DNA of 64,000 bases from contig CAYQUX010000010.1 of NCBI GenBank assembly GCA_964420995.1, positions 62,001 to 126,000 of the forward strand, written 5' to 3'. This stretch comes from Leptolinea sp964420995 (GTDB lineage: Bacteria > Chloroflexota > Anaerolineae > Anaerolineales > Anaerolineaceae). Numbering within the stretch: position 1 is the first letter of the stretch; each line of letters begins with the position of its first letter. Position numbers and translations under genes: made by a program. Positions 1 through 7,831 of the stretch are shown piece after piece. The notes beneath the pieces were generated by a model, which saw nothing but the letters and a program-made list of their open reading frames with translations, did not search any database and had not been told where the DNA came from.

Positions 1-537
1 CAGTGAGTATTTCCAATCTTCCATTGATTGACCGGGCAGACCAAAAATCAGGTCAAGGTTGATGTTACCGAATCCAGCGGCTCTTGCCCATGTTAGCGCT
101 CTTTCGATATCACCAGGCAGGTGAGATCGATCCAACAGTTCCAATTCACTCTCTCTGGCTGATTGCATTCCAAAGCTGATGCGGTTGAATCCTATCTCCC
201 TAAATTCTGCCAGACTCGCCTCAGTTACTGTCCCCGGATTCGCTTCAAGCGTTATTTCAGCCTCTACATCAACCAAAAAATACTTGAATATTTCTGAGAA
301 GAGTTTTTTATATTCGTCAGCAGGCACAAGAGACGGTGTTCCTCCCCCAAAATAGATTGTGTCAACCTGTTCTCCTTTTCCGAATAACATCACCTGTTTT
401 TCTAGAGCATGAAAATAGTCAGGGATAAGTCGGTTAAAGCCGGCAAAGGTCACGAAATCACAATACCCACATCGCCGGTTGCAGAATGGAATGTGAAAAT
501 ACAGCCCTGTATCCATACATGAAATTGTATCAGCCAT
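1..537 (-). CDS. hemW: Heme chaperone HemW (radical SAM), N-terminal part, cut by window edge
   Basis: Only the first 179 codons lie in the window. The N-terminus carries the radical SAM cluster motif CX3CX2C (Cys19, Cys23, Cys26, in PFCNRRCGYCDF), then GGGTPS at about 64-69, EANPG near 99 and the NLDLIFGLPGQ block near 160, the order found in HemN/HemW proteins. The motif is followed by Asp-Phe and lacks the extra Cys of true coproporphyrinogen dehydrogenase HemN, so HemW is the better call. HemW proteins bind heme and a 4Fe-4S cluster and deliver heme to target proteins. The start is ATG at 537; a second ATG at 516 is an equally possible start. It is divergent from the LysM gene. Confidence 0.85.
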   Translation of the reverse strand, partial: MADTISCMDTGLYFHIPFCNRRCGYCDFVTFAGFNRLIPDYFHALEKQVMLFGKGEQVDTIYFGGGTPSLVPADEYKKLFSEIFKYFLVDVEAEITLEANPGTVTEASLAEFREIGFNRISFGMQSARESELELLDRSHLPGDIERALTWARAAGFGNINLDLIFGLPGQSMEDWKYSL

Positions 538-584
538 GGTGATGGTATAAGAAGGAGTGACAAAAATATCCATCAATACCGCTA

Positions 585-593
585 TGGTATAAT
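585..593 (+). promoter_or_regulatory. Extended -10 promoter upstream of LysM gene
   Basis: TGGTATAAT is an extended -10 element (TGn followed by a perfect TATAAT at 588-593), about 37 bp before the ATG of the LysM gene. No good -35 box is visible at the expected distance, which is typical of extended -10 promoters. Confidence 0.4.
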
Positions 594-629
594 CCGATTT
601 TCCGGATAATTCCCCCGGCCCTTGAAAAA

Positions 630-1790
630 ATGAATCCACAATCAACTTCCACCTCACGTATTTGCCCCACATGTGGTACCAAGCTCAGTGAGAATGCCAC
701 GCGGTGCCAGGTATGCGGCCGTAACCTGATCCCGGGAGATGCCAAATCATCCAATCGCCCCATCCAGGGTTCAAGACTGCCTGAAATTCGACTGTCATTA
801 CCGATCGCCATTGGTGTGATCATCCTTCTTCTCGCGCTTGGCGCCGGAGTAATCTATTCCATACTAAGCGGCACCGGGCGGGTTATACAGCCTACGGTAA
901 CCCCCACTGTAACCCATACCGCTACAATCACCCTGACTCCAATGCCCAGCGAGACTCCGACACCTCTTCCCTCATTCACACCATTGCCGCCGGTTGAATA
1001 CTCAGTAAAAGCCGGGGATAACTGCAGCATTATTGCCGCAGTATATAAAGTATCGATAAACTCTGTGATCACCTTGAATAACCTGCCGGCTGATTGTAGT
1101 AGTCTTTATATTGGGCAGAAATTACTTGTCCCCCAGCCAACGCCAACGGCTTCTCCATTGCCCTCAGCCACCATGAGCGAAGCAGATTCCACGGAACAGG
1201 CCTGCGAAAAAGTGAGCTATACAGTCGGCGAGAATGACACACTTAGTGGGATTGCCAACGCGTATCGTGTCAGTATGGATTCCATTAAGGTCTTCAATGG
1301 ATTGACAAGTGATACTGTGTATCAGGGTCAATCATTAAGCATTCCACTATGCGAAAGACTGCCAACCGCCGGTCCGACACCCACGCCAACAGCACCTCCT
1401 CCGTATGGAAGCCCCAACCTGCTGCTCCCCGCTGATGGTACATCATTTACCATTCAGAATGAAACCGTCACACTGCAATGGGCATCCATCGGTGAATTAC
1501 GCCAGAATGAAACCTACATGGTTACCGTGGTTGATGTGACGGACGGTACAAATCGCAAACTGGTGGATTATTCCACCGACACCAAGTATATCGTTCCGGT
1601 GACCTTCAGGCCTGCCGGTAACACACCGCATGTCATCCGCTGGTCAATCACCGTTGCCCGCCAGACAGGGACAACCACTGACGGTAACCCTATCTGGGAT
1701 TCCGCGGGCGCGTCCAGTTACGAACGCGTTTTCACCTGGTGGGGAGGAACACCGGAATCCACACCGGTACCACCAACTCCTGCGCAGTAA
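630..1790 (+). CDS. Zinc-ribbon, single-pass membrane protein with two LysM domains
   Basis: The 386-residue protein starts with a zinc-ribbon (Cys12, Cys15, Cys26, Cys29), followed by one membrane helix (about 56-79), a Thr/Pro linker, a LysM domain near 122-168, a second LysM near 195-240, another Pro-rich linker and a C-terminal beta-rich domain of about 120 residues. There is no signal peptidase site, so the zinc ribbon should face the cytoplasm and the LysM domains the outside. LysM binds peptidoglycan or other GlcNAc polymers, so a cell-surface anchoring or sensing role is inferred. The Shine-Dalgarno is weak, and the start was chosen because the zinc ribbon begins directly after it. 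A convergent terminator follows. Confidence 0.75.
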   Translation: MNPQSTSTSRICPTCGTKLSENATRCQVCGRNLIPGDAKSSNRPIQGSRLPEIRLSLPIAIGVIILLLALGAGVIYSILSGTGRVIQPTVTPTVTHTATITLTPMPSETPTPLPSFTPLPPVEYSVKAGDNCSIIAAVYKVSINSVITLNNLPADCSSLYIGQKLLVPQPTPTASPLPSATMSEADSTEQACEKVSYTVGENDTLSGIANAYRVSMDSIKVFNGLTSDTVYQGQSLSIPLCERLPTAGPTPTPTAPPPYGSPNLLLPADGTSFTIQNETVTLQWASIGELRQNETYMVTVVDVTDGTNRKLVDYSTDTKYIVPVTFRPAGNTPHVIRWSITVARQTGTTTDGNPIWDSAGASSYERVFTWWGGTPESTPVPPTPAQ

Positions 1791-1795
1791 TTTTG

Positions 1796-1824
1796 AAAAA
1801 GAGCGGAAATTCCGCTCTTTTTTT
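1796..1824 (+). terminator. Bidirectional intrinsic terminator between LysM gene and trxB
   Basis: A 7-bp stem GAGCGGA/TCCGCTC with a 3-nt loop (1801-1817) is followed by seven T on the + strand and preceded by an A run, so it can end both the LysM gene (+) and trxB (-), which converge here. Confidence 0.85.
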
Positions 1825-1830
1825 CTCTTC

Positions 1831-2763
1831 CTAATTTGATTCTAGATACCTGGTGGCTTGAATGGCCGCGGCAGCTCCCATGCCGGCAGAGGTGATCACC
1901 TGTTTGAAGTGCGAGTCAGCAACTTCACCTGCCGCAAAAACGCCTGCTTTACTGGTCTCCATTAAAAGGTTGGTTTTTATGAAACCTTTTTCATCCATGT
2001 CCAACTGGCCATTGAATAGTGACGTGTTTGGAGTATGTCCGATAAAGACAAATATGCCATCAACCGGCATAAGACTCTTCTCACCTGTCTTATTATTTAT
2101 AATATTTAATAATGTGACTTTGGTATCTCCAATGATTTCTTCCACCACACTGTTCCATAAAAAAGAAATCTTGTTGTTTTCTTTCGCTCTCGATTGGAGA
2201 ATGGCCCCGGCGCGTAATGTGTCACGCCTGTGAATGATGGTCACTGAAGAGGCAAACCGTGTTAGGAAAAGTGCTTCCTCTATCGCACTATCACCACCTC
2301 CCACCACCACTACTTTTTTTTCCTTGAAAAACCATCCATCGCATGTTCCGCAATAGGACACGCCTTTACCGGTGAATTCCTTCTCACCGGGGATGTTCAA
2401 ATGTTGCGGACTTGCGCCAGTGGCGATTATCAGACTCCTGGTTGAGTATGTTCCCGAATCTGTTTTGACTTTATAAGGCATCTGGCCAAGGTCAACACTG
2501 TTCGCTGTGGTAAATTCAACACGAGCTCCAAATCGTTCAGCCTGCTTTTGGAAGAGTTCACCCAGCTCTGCTCCTCCAACGCCATCCGGAAAACCGGGGT
2601 AATTCTCAATTGTGTTGGTAAGTGCTGCCTGTCCACCCAGTTCTATACCGCTAATCACCAGGGGATTCAATTCTGCGCGGGCGGCATACAAAGCGGCTGA
2701 TAATCCAGCCGGTCCTGAACCAAGGATGATCACTTTTTCTTCGTTATTGCTCTTTGTATCCAT
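1831..2763 (-). CDS. trxB: Thioredoxin reductase (NADPH)
   Basis: This 310-residue flavoprotein has the normal length and motif order of bacterial low-Mr thioredoxin reductase: FAD-binding GSGPAG at 15-20, redox pair CGTC at 138-141, NADPH-binding GGGDSA at 155-160 with HRRD near 178-181, and a C-terminal GVFAAGEV block contacting FAD. The family transfers electrons from NADPH through FAD to the dithiol of thioredoxin. The active site is CGTC rather than the common CATC, and the FAD block has GEV for the usual GDV; both are conservative. It is transcribed toward the convergent terminator at 1.8 kb, with 190 bp separating it from the upstream cyclase gene. Confidence 0.93.
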   Translation of the reverse strand: MDTKSNNEEKVIILGSGPAGLSAALYAARAELNPLVISGIELGGQAALTNTIENYPGFPDGVGGAELGELFQKQAERFGARVEFTTANSVDLGQMPYKVKTDSGTYSTRSLIIATGASPQHLNIPGEKEFTGKGVSYCGTCDGWFFKEKKVVVVGGGDSAIEEALFLTRFASSVTIIHRRDTLRAGAILQSRAKENNKISFLWNSVVEEIIGDTKVTLLNIINNKTGEKSLMPVDGIFVFIGHTPNTSLFNGQLDMDEKGFIKTNLLMETSKAGVFAAGEVADSHFKQVITSAGMGAAAAIQATRYLESN

Positions 2764-2953
2764 CAGTTAATACCTTTTCAGTGTTCGATTTCAATTCTTT
2801 ATTATGATTGATTGTTTGCTTATTTGTTACAAAAAATATTTCGGAAATAATTACCAAGAGTGTCAATAATCAATTTTTTGACCGGATCCTATTCCTTTTC
2901 AGGGTGGCAATCCAAATCAATTATCTGAATTGAGTACTCACACTTTCTGATTA

Positions 2954-3592
2954 TCAACTCTCACGCGTAAGCACAGCCCTTGCTGGTGCGCCATCTGATC
3001 CTTTTATCTTAAGCGGTAAGCAAATCAGATTATAGTCACCGGGCTCAACTTCCGTCAAATCCAACCCTTCCAAAAGGATAACAGACGCTTTAAGGAAAGC
3101 TTCATGGGTGGGACGGCTCTGTTTGAATGGCGAGACAGAAAGATAATCCGTCCCGACCAGTTGAATATCCCGGGAGACAAGTTCCTTCGCACCCGATTCA
3201 TCAATTCCCACAAATTCTGTGCGGAATTGTGAGCCGTATTTAATCCAAAAGGTAGAGCTTACTGTTTTAAATAAAACACGCCGTGTTTCTGGCTTTATTC
3301 CACACACATGAATGATATCGGCTGTAATAACGGAAAAATCATCGGGTACACGAACAACTTGCACAGGTCCTATCATTTTTTCCAATGATAAAGATTCAAT
3401 AGTTGTCGCGCCTGGGAGAAAATGAAATGGAGCGTCAACATGGGTACCTGTGTGTACACCAATATCCAATCGTGATACGTTTGCATTGGCACCATCTTCA
3501 ATCCGACTGGTTCTTTCAATAGATACCTTTGGATCCCCAGGCCATACCGGGAGATCAGCAGAAAGTGGAACTGAAATATCCCAGAATTTCAT
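2954..3592 (-). CDS. Cyclase-family metal-dependent hydrolase (kynurenine formamidase-like)
   Basis: The 212-residue protein carries the cyclase-family signature HxGTHxDxPxH at 47-57 (His47, His51, Asp53, His57) plus the N-terminal DISVPLSADLPVWPGDP block. The family includes kynurenine formamidase, isatin hydrolase and arylformamidases; the four residues bind one or two divalent metals. The exact substrate cannot be read from the sequence, and no tryptophan-degradation gene lies nearby. It starts 15 bp downstream of the amylase stop codon and is probably cotranscribed with it. Confidence 0.85.
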   Translation of the reverse strand: MKFWDISVPLSADLPVWPGDPKVSIERTSRIEDGANANVSRLDIGVHTGTHVDAPFHFLPGATTIESLSLEKMIGPVQVVRVPDDFSVITADIIHVCGIKPETRRVLFKTVSSTFWIKYGSQFRTEFVGIDESGAKELVSRDIQLVGTDYLSVSPFKQSRPTHEAFLKASVILLEGLDLTEVEPGDYNLICLPLKIKGSDGAPARAVLTRES

Positions 3593-3607
3593 ATCGTCTC
3601 CTTGTTG

Positions 3608-5074
3608 TTAATCTTCTACTAAAAAACAATGAAAATTCCATGCAGGCAAATCCACAAATAAACCATCAGTATGAATCTCTGCCTGGTCCCGCAGCATTTT
3701 TTCCATGGAAAACAAGTCTGTCAATTTGATTGTTTTCTTTAACTCCTCTATCCAGGGTACTCTTATCCTTGCCTGCGATGAGAATTCAGAATAGTTTACA
3801 ACAATAAGATACTTCTTTTTTTCCAGGTGCCATGAATAAGCGATGATATTTTTGCAGGATTGGTTATCCTGCCATCCATTTGCTGATAAAAGCTGCCACT
3901 CTCCCCTTGATGAGATTTTCTCTGCCAGGGGGATTATTTTTTTATAAAAATTCAAAATTTCAGTATTCGATGTTTCATTTTGTCTTCGGCTTAAAAGTAC
4001 ATTATTGCGTAGTTTTCTCCCTTCCCATTGTCCTTCATAAAACATGCTGGCGCCAGGTAAAGTGGCCATTAATAAAGATGCCGCTTTTAACCGTGGAAAA
4101 GGTAATTTCTCCGCGGCTCTTTCTTCGTCATGGTTTTCTATAAACCGTATTAGATGGGATTGGAAGTCCAAATCAGCCTGTAAATGTTGGTGTATGGTTT
4201 CAGCGGTTTCATGGATTAGACGGTCATACAATCGTTTGTCATAGCAGTAATCAAAACCGGCTTGCTGTAAATCCCATTCCAGTCCCCAATATGCCTCAGC
4301 GATAAATACCATTTCCGGGTATACGGTTTTAACTTTCGGGAGGACATCATTCCAAAAATCAGTACCTGGTACTGGTCCGGCTTTGTTTTGCCAGGTATAT
4401 GAAAAGACACGATTAAGCATCAACATCGCCATATCGCATCGGACACCATCGCATAATCTGCCGATATTTTTCAACTCGGCTGCCGCCGCTTGTCTATAAT
4501 CCGGGGAAAATGCATTTAATTGAGCACAATCCTGCCATGGCGGGAAAAATGGATCTTTGGCGTTGGCGAATATCCCATCTGCGGTTTGAAAATAATCATG
4601 CGGGTTTCTGACAAGGTCAATTTCATCTCCACGTATTAAAAAATCTGGATTATCTTTTATCCACCTGTGATCCAGCGCCGTATGATTGGGAACAAAGTCT
4701 AAAATCAATTTCATTTTTCGTGACGCGAGCTCATTCCGTACTATTTCCAGACTGCGATTTCCCCCAAAACGTGGGTCGACAGAATAATCCCTTACACAGT
4801 AAGGTGATCCCGGGAGATCTTCCAATTTCCAATCCGGCAATGATCTGTTGTAGTCATCATAAAGGTCAATATTCTCCTGGCTGATCTTTTTTCCTCTGGG
4901 ACTTCTCATCCATATTCCCATCAACCAGATAGCTGTAAATCCCAAATTCTTCAAGTTGTTCCATTCTTCCGATGGAACCAGGTCAAGTGTCAAAGGTTTT
5001 CCGTATTTTTTTTCAAGGTCGTTTAACCAGACCCAGGTGTTGATTTCAGCTATTACTAATTTCGGTTTCTGCAT
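3608..5074 (-). CDS. GH13 alpha-amylase family glycosidase
   Basis: A 488-residue intracellular GH13 enzyme with no signal peptide. All four conserved regions are intact: DFVPNH near 126-131, DGVRCD with nucleophile Asp214, FIAEAYW with acid/base Glu260, and ENHDE with Asp316. It hydrolyses or transfers alpha-1,4-glucan linkages. The opening block (IAEINTWVWLNDLEKKYGKP) closely matches the start of the catalytic domain of the 1151-residue GH13 protein at 7.8 kb (NTLVWLDQLSKQYKKP), so the two are paralogues. Substrate cannot be told from sequence; roles in glycogen or maltodextrin turnover are likely given the nearby GH57 enzyme. Confidence 0.9.
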   Translation of the reverse strand: MQKPKLVIAEINTWVWLNDLEKKYGKPLTLDLVPSEEWNNLKNLGFTAIWLMGIWMRSPRGKKISQENIDLYDDYNRSLPDWKLEDLPGSPYCVRDYSVDPRFGGNRSLEIVRNELASRKMKLILDFVPNHTALDHRWIKDNPDFLIRGDEIDLVRNPHDYFQTADGIFANAKDPFFPPWQDCAQLNAFSPDYRQAAAAELKNIGRLCDGVRCDMAMLMLNRVFSYTWQNKAGPVPGTDFWNDVLPKVKTVYPEMVFIAEAYWGLEWDLQQAGFDYCYDKRLYDRLIHETAETIHQHLQADLDFQSHLIRFIENHDEERAAEKLPFPRLKAASLLMATLPGASMFYEGQWEGRKLRNNVLLSRRQNETSNTEILNFYKKIIPLAEKISSRGEWQLLSANGWQDNQSCKNIIAYSWHLEKKKYLIVVNYSEFSSQARIRVPWIEELKKTIKLTDLFSMEKMLRDQAEIHTDGLFVDLPAWNFHCFLVED

Positions 5075-5250
5075 TTTTTATATCCCGATATACCTGTATC
5101 AAAAATTATGTTATAAAAATAGCATTCTTTACCTCATTTGGCAAACACTTGTTCAAAACCTTGCAACAAAAAACAACCTGATGCGTATACAATTATGAAA
5201 ATATACACCAGGTTTATATGCGCCTACCCATCGGTGTAAATGGAGGAGAA

Positions 5251-5616
5251 ATGAAATCTTTTATTGTTCGAGTCTTAATTAATGCCATCGCTCTGGCTGC
5301 CACAATCATGCTGGTACCAGGTATCTATTTCAATGGTGACATTATCAGTCTTCTGTTACTTGCGTTTATCTTTGGTCTGGTAAATGCCATTATTAAACCG
5401 ATTTTCTCATTCTTGACCTGTGGATTCTATGTGATCACTCTCGGGTTATTCACTTTCATAGCCAACGCGTTGATGCTTGTTTTGACGGGCAATATCGCCA
5501 ACATGGTCGGAATTGATTTTGCACTGGAAAACTTCTGGGCTGCCATCATTGGAGCGCTTGTGATCTCCATCATCAGTTTTGTACTATCCATTTTTTTGGA
5601 TCGCAAAAACGACTGA
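5251..5616 (+). CDS. Four-helix membrane protein of the phage-holin-family-4 type (PF04020-like)
   Basis: This 121-residue protein is nearly all hydrophobic: four predicted membrane helices and a short charged end (LDRKND). The sequence pattern (VNAIIKPIFSFLTCGFYVITLGLFTFIANALML) is that of the mycobacterial-type 4-TM holin-like family, which is widespread in bacterial chromosomes and usually not phage-linked. The start at ATG 5251 is fixed by a strong GGAGGAG Shine-Dalgarno at 5242-5248; an upstream in-frame ATG at 5218 lacks one. Function unknown. Confidence 0.8.
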   Translation: MKSFIVRVLINAIALAATIMLVPGIYFNGDIISLLLLAFIFGLVNAIIKPIFSFLTCGFYVITLGLFTFIANALMLVLTGNIANMVGIDFALENFWAAIIGALVISIISFVLSIFLDRKND

Positions 5617-5635
5617 CCGTCTTCTTTTTCTACAG

Positions 5636-5667
5636 ACCACCGGATGGATATTCATCCGGTGGTTTTT
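5636..5667 (+). terminator. Intrinsic terminator after the 4-TM membrane protein
   Basis: An 11-bp perfect stem ACCACCGGATG/CATCCGGTGGT around a 6-nt loop is followed by five T, 19 bp after the stop codon. Confidence 0.9.
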
Positions 5668-5739
5668 CTTGCATTTGATAGATTCTGACATACAGGGAAC
5701 TTATAATTAACAGGTAAGAAATCTGGAACTGAGGTGCCT

Positions 5740-6897
5740 ATGCGCGAGGTCGCGGTTATCGGAATAGGGCAAACCAGGGTTGAAGAACACTGGGATAAAT
5801 CATTACGAGAAATAGCCGGTGAGGCCGTTCTACTTGCTTTGCAGGAATGCGGACTTGAACAGGCGGAGGGTTTGTTTGTTGGAAATATGATGTCAGGTTC
5901 AGCCAACAGACAACAGCATCTGGGCAGCTATATCGCAGATTGGGTTGGCATGCGCTACGCAGAAGGCTACCATGTCGAATCCGCCTGCAGCTCCGGTGCA
6001 GCCGCGTTTCGGTCAGCTCTTATGGCCGTGGCGTCCGGCTCAATGGATTCCGCTGTCGCAGTCGGGGTTGAAAAAATGACCGATTCCCCCGGTGGAGAGG
6101 TCACCACTCAACTGGCAACAGCCGCCGACGCGGATTGGGAAGCAGACATGGGGCTTTCCTTTGTAGCAATTAACGCATTGATCATGCAGCGTTATATGCA
6201 CGAATATCATTGGACGAAGGACGATTTTGCCGGTTTCTCGATTAACGCGCATGCCAATGGCGCGCATAACCCATTCGCCCGTTTTCAGGATCCCATCACC
6301 AAAGTTAGTTACCAGAAAGCACCCATGATTGCGGATCCAATCAACTTGATGGACGCCTCACCCATGGGAGATGGCGCGGCCGCGGTCGTTTTAGTCCCTC
6401 TGGAAGCTCTGAAACAGCAGAAGGGCCGTAAACACATCAAAGTTATTGCTTCTTCCGCAGCAACCGATACGATTGCCGCACACTCGCGTAAGGAGACCAC
6501 CTGGCTGGCGTCTGCCGAAAAATCAGCCAAACAAGCATATCAGCAAGCTGGTGTAAATCCCGCGGATATTGGAGTGTTTGAACTTCATGATGCTTTTACC
6601 ATCATGGCAACCTTATCTCTCGAAGCCTGTGGTTTCATGGAAAGGGGCAAAGGTCCTGTGGCGGCTATCGAAAACCAGATTTGCCCAACAGGACGTATAC
6701 CCATTTCCACACGCGGTGGCCTGAAGGCCCGGGGGCACCCGGTAGGCGCAACCGGCATGTACCAGATCGTTGAGGTTGTTCAGCAGTTGCGTGGCGAAGC
6801 CGGTGAAACCCAGGTGGAACGACCTGTTTATGGCATGGCGCAGAACATTGGCGGCAGCGGCTCAAATATTATTACACACATCCTTAAGGCAGATTAA
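5740..6897 (+). CDS. Thiolase of the archaeal/SCP-x-like type (acetyl-CoA acetyltransferase family)
   Basis: The 385-residue protein has the thiolase nucleophile Cys83 in VESACSSGAA and the catalytic His in GGLKARGHPVGATG. The C-terminal block reads QNIGGSGSN, where classical biosynthetic thiolases have a second Cys, so this is the archaeal/SCP-x-like subfamily. In archaea and some Chloroflexota such enzymes condense acetyl-CoA for the mevalonate pathway together with a DUF35 OB-fold partner and HMG-CoA synthase; neither partner is adjacent here, but an MvaD-like gene lies at 59 kb. The ATG at 5740 has GAGG at 5731-5734; a GTG at 5734 is an alternative. The next gene begins 5 bp after the stop. 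Confidence 0.8.
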   Translation: MREVAVIGIGQTRVEEHWDKSLREIAGEAVLLALQECGLEQAEGLFVGNMMSGSANRQQHLGSYIADWVGMRYAEGYHVESACSSGAAAFRSALMAVASGSMDSAVAVGVEKMTDSPGGEVTTQLATAADADWEADMGLSFVAINALIMQRYMHEYHWTKDDFAGFSINAHANGAHNPFARFQDPITKVSYQKAPMIADPINLMDASPMGDGAAAVVLVPLEALKQQKGRKHIKVIASSAATDTIAAHSRKETTWLASAEKSAKQAYQQAGVNPADIGVFELHDAFTIMATLSLEACGFMERGKGPVAAIENQICPTGRIPISTRGGLKARGHPVGATGMYQIVEVVQQLRGEAGETQVERPVYGMAQNIGGSGSNIITHILKAD

Positions 6898-6902
6898 CCG
6901 CA

Positions 6903-7760
6903 ATGATCCAATTGGATCGTGAGACAATAATAAACTATCGCCGAAAAACATTTCGAACTGATCCTTCCTCCCGGATACATGCCCGGGAGGAAGCTGTTCA
7001 ATTTGTGAACGATCGCGGTTTCGTCTTTTTCTGGCCTATCAAGGGAATTACCTTTCCCAGCCTGTGGGCAGCCGCCGCCGGTGACCGTCCTGTGGCGGAT
7101 GAACACGATGATCCCGGGCATATTACCTGGGGGTGGAAAGATGAATTGCTTGGTCAAAACCGGTGGTTTTATGGAAGGGTACTCGCGCGGAAAAATTGTA
7201 TGATCGCGATGGATGTTTTGCCGGATTTCTATGCCCTCTCCCCCAATTATGGTGATCCTGAAAATGATTATCTTGAGGACTATCACCGAGGGCTTCTACC
7301 CCTGGAAGCGAAAAATGTTTATGAAGTTCTTTTGAAAGAGGGTCCTCTTGATTCAATTACCCTCCGAAGGGCGGCACATCTTTCGAGTAATGGGGCTGAA
7401 AGCAGATTCAACCGCGCGCTTGAAATTCTGCAGATAAATTTCCGTCTCGCTCCTACAGGGGTAAGCACCAACGGAGCCTGGCATTATTCTTTTGTTTATG
7501 ATCTCTTTCACCGGCACTTTAATGACGCAATGCAGCGTTCCCGCACTATTTCAGAAGCAACTGCCATAATTCATATACTTCAAAAGTATTTCCTGTCCGT
7601 CGGCGCGGGTAATCTGAGGGATATTTCAAAAATATTTCGATGGAATGTTAATCGTATCAAACCTGTTCTTGATCAATTGATCGTGAATGGGTTTATCATT
7701 GATCATGTCGTTATTAACGGTGAAAAGTCAGAGCAATTTGCGCTTCAACAAATCATGTAA
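6903..7760 (+). CDS. AlkZ-related winged-helix protein (YcaQ/AlkZ superfamily)
   Basis: A 285-residue protein with an N-terminal block FVNDRGFVFFWPIKGITFPSLW and GDRPVADEHDDPGHITWGWKDE, followed by helical, winged-helix-like segments. It resembles proteins annotated as AlkZ-related, distant relatives of the AlkZ/YcaQ DNA glycosylases that unhook interstrand crosslinks. The QxD/QxQ catalytic motif of true AlkZ is not evident, so glycosylase activity is not claimed. Spacing of only 5 bp after the thiolase stop points to cotranscription with it. The assignment rests on recognition of the N-terminal block only. Confidence 0.55.
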   Translation: MIQLDRETIINYRRKTFRTDPSSRIHAREEAVQFVNDRGFVFFWPIKGITFPSLWAAAAGDRPVADEHDDPGHITWGWKDELLGQNRWFYGRVLARKNCMIAMDVLPDFYALSPNYGDPENDYLEDYHRGLLPLEAKNVYEVLLKEGPLDSITLRRAAHLSSNGAESRFNRALEILQINFRLAPTGVSTNGAWHYSFVYDLFHRHFNDAMQRSRTISEATAIIHILQKYFLSVGAGNLRDISKIFRWNVNRIKPVLDQLIVNGFIIDHVVINGEKSEQFALQQIM

Positions 7761-7831
7761 ACCACTCCAGGGTAATCACATATAATTATCCATATAAAGT
7801 CATATCATTTTACCGGGAAGGGATACTACAC

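Noticed and set aside
1..537. hemW as a truncated pseudogene
   Set aside because: The frame is open up to the window edge, so the truncation is only due to the window boundary; the same applies to uvrB at the right end.
5251..5616. Holin-family protein as a sign of a prophage
   Set aside because: No phage structural, lysis or integration genes are near; this 4-TM family is common in bacterial chromosomes.
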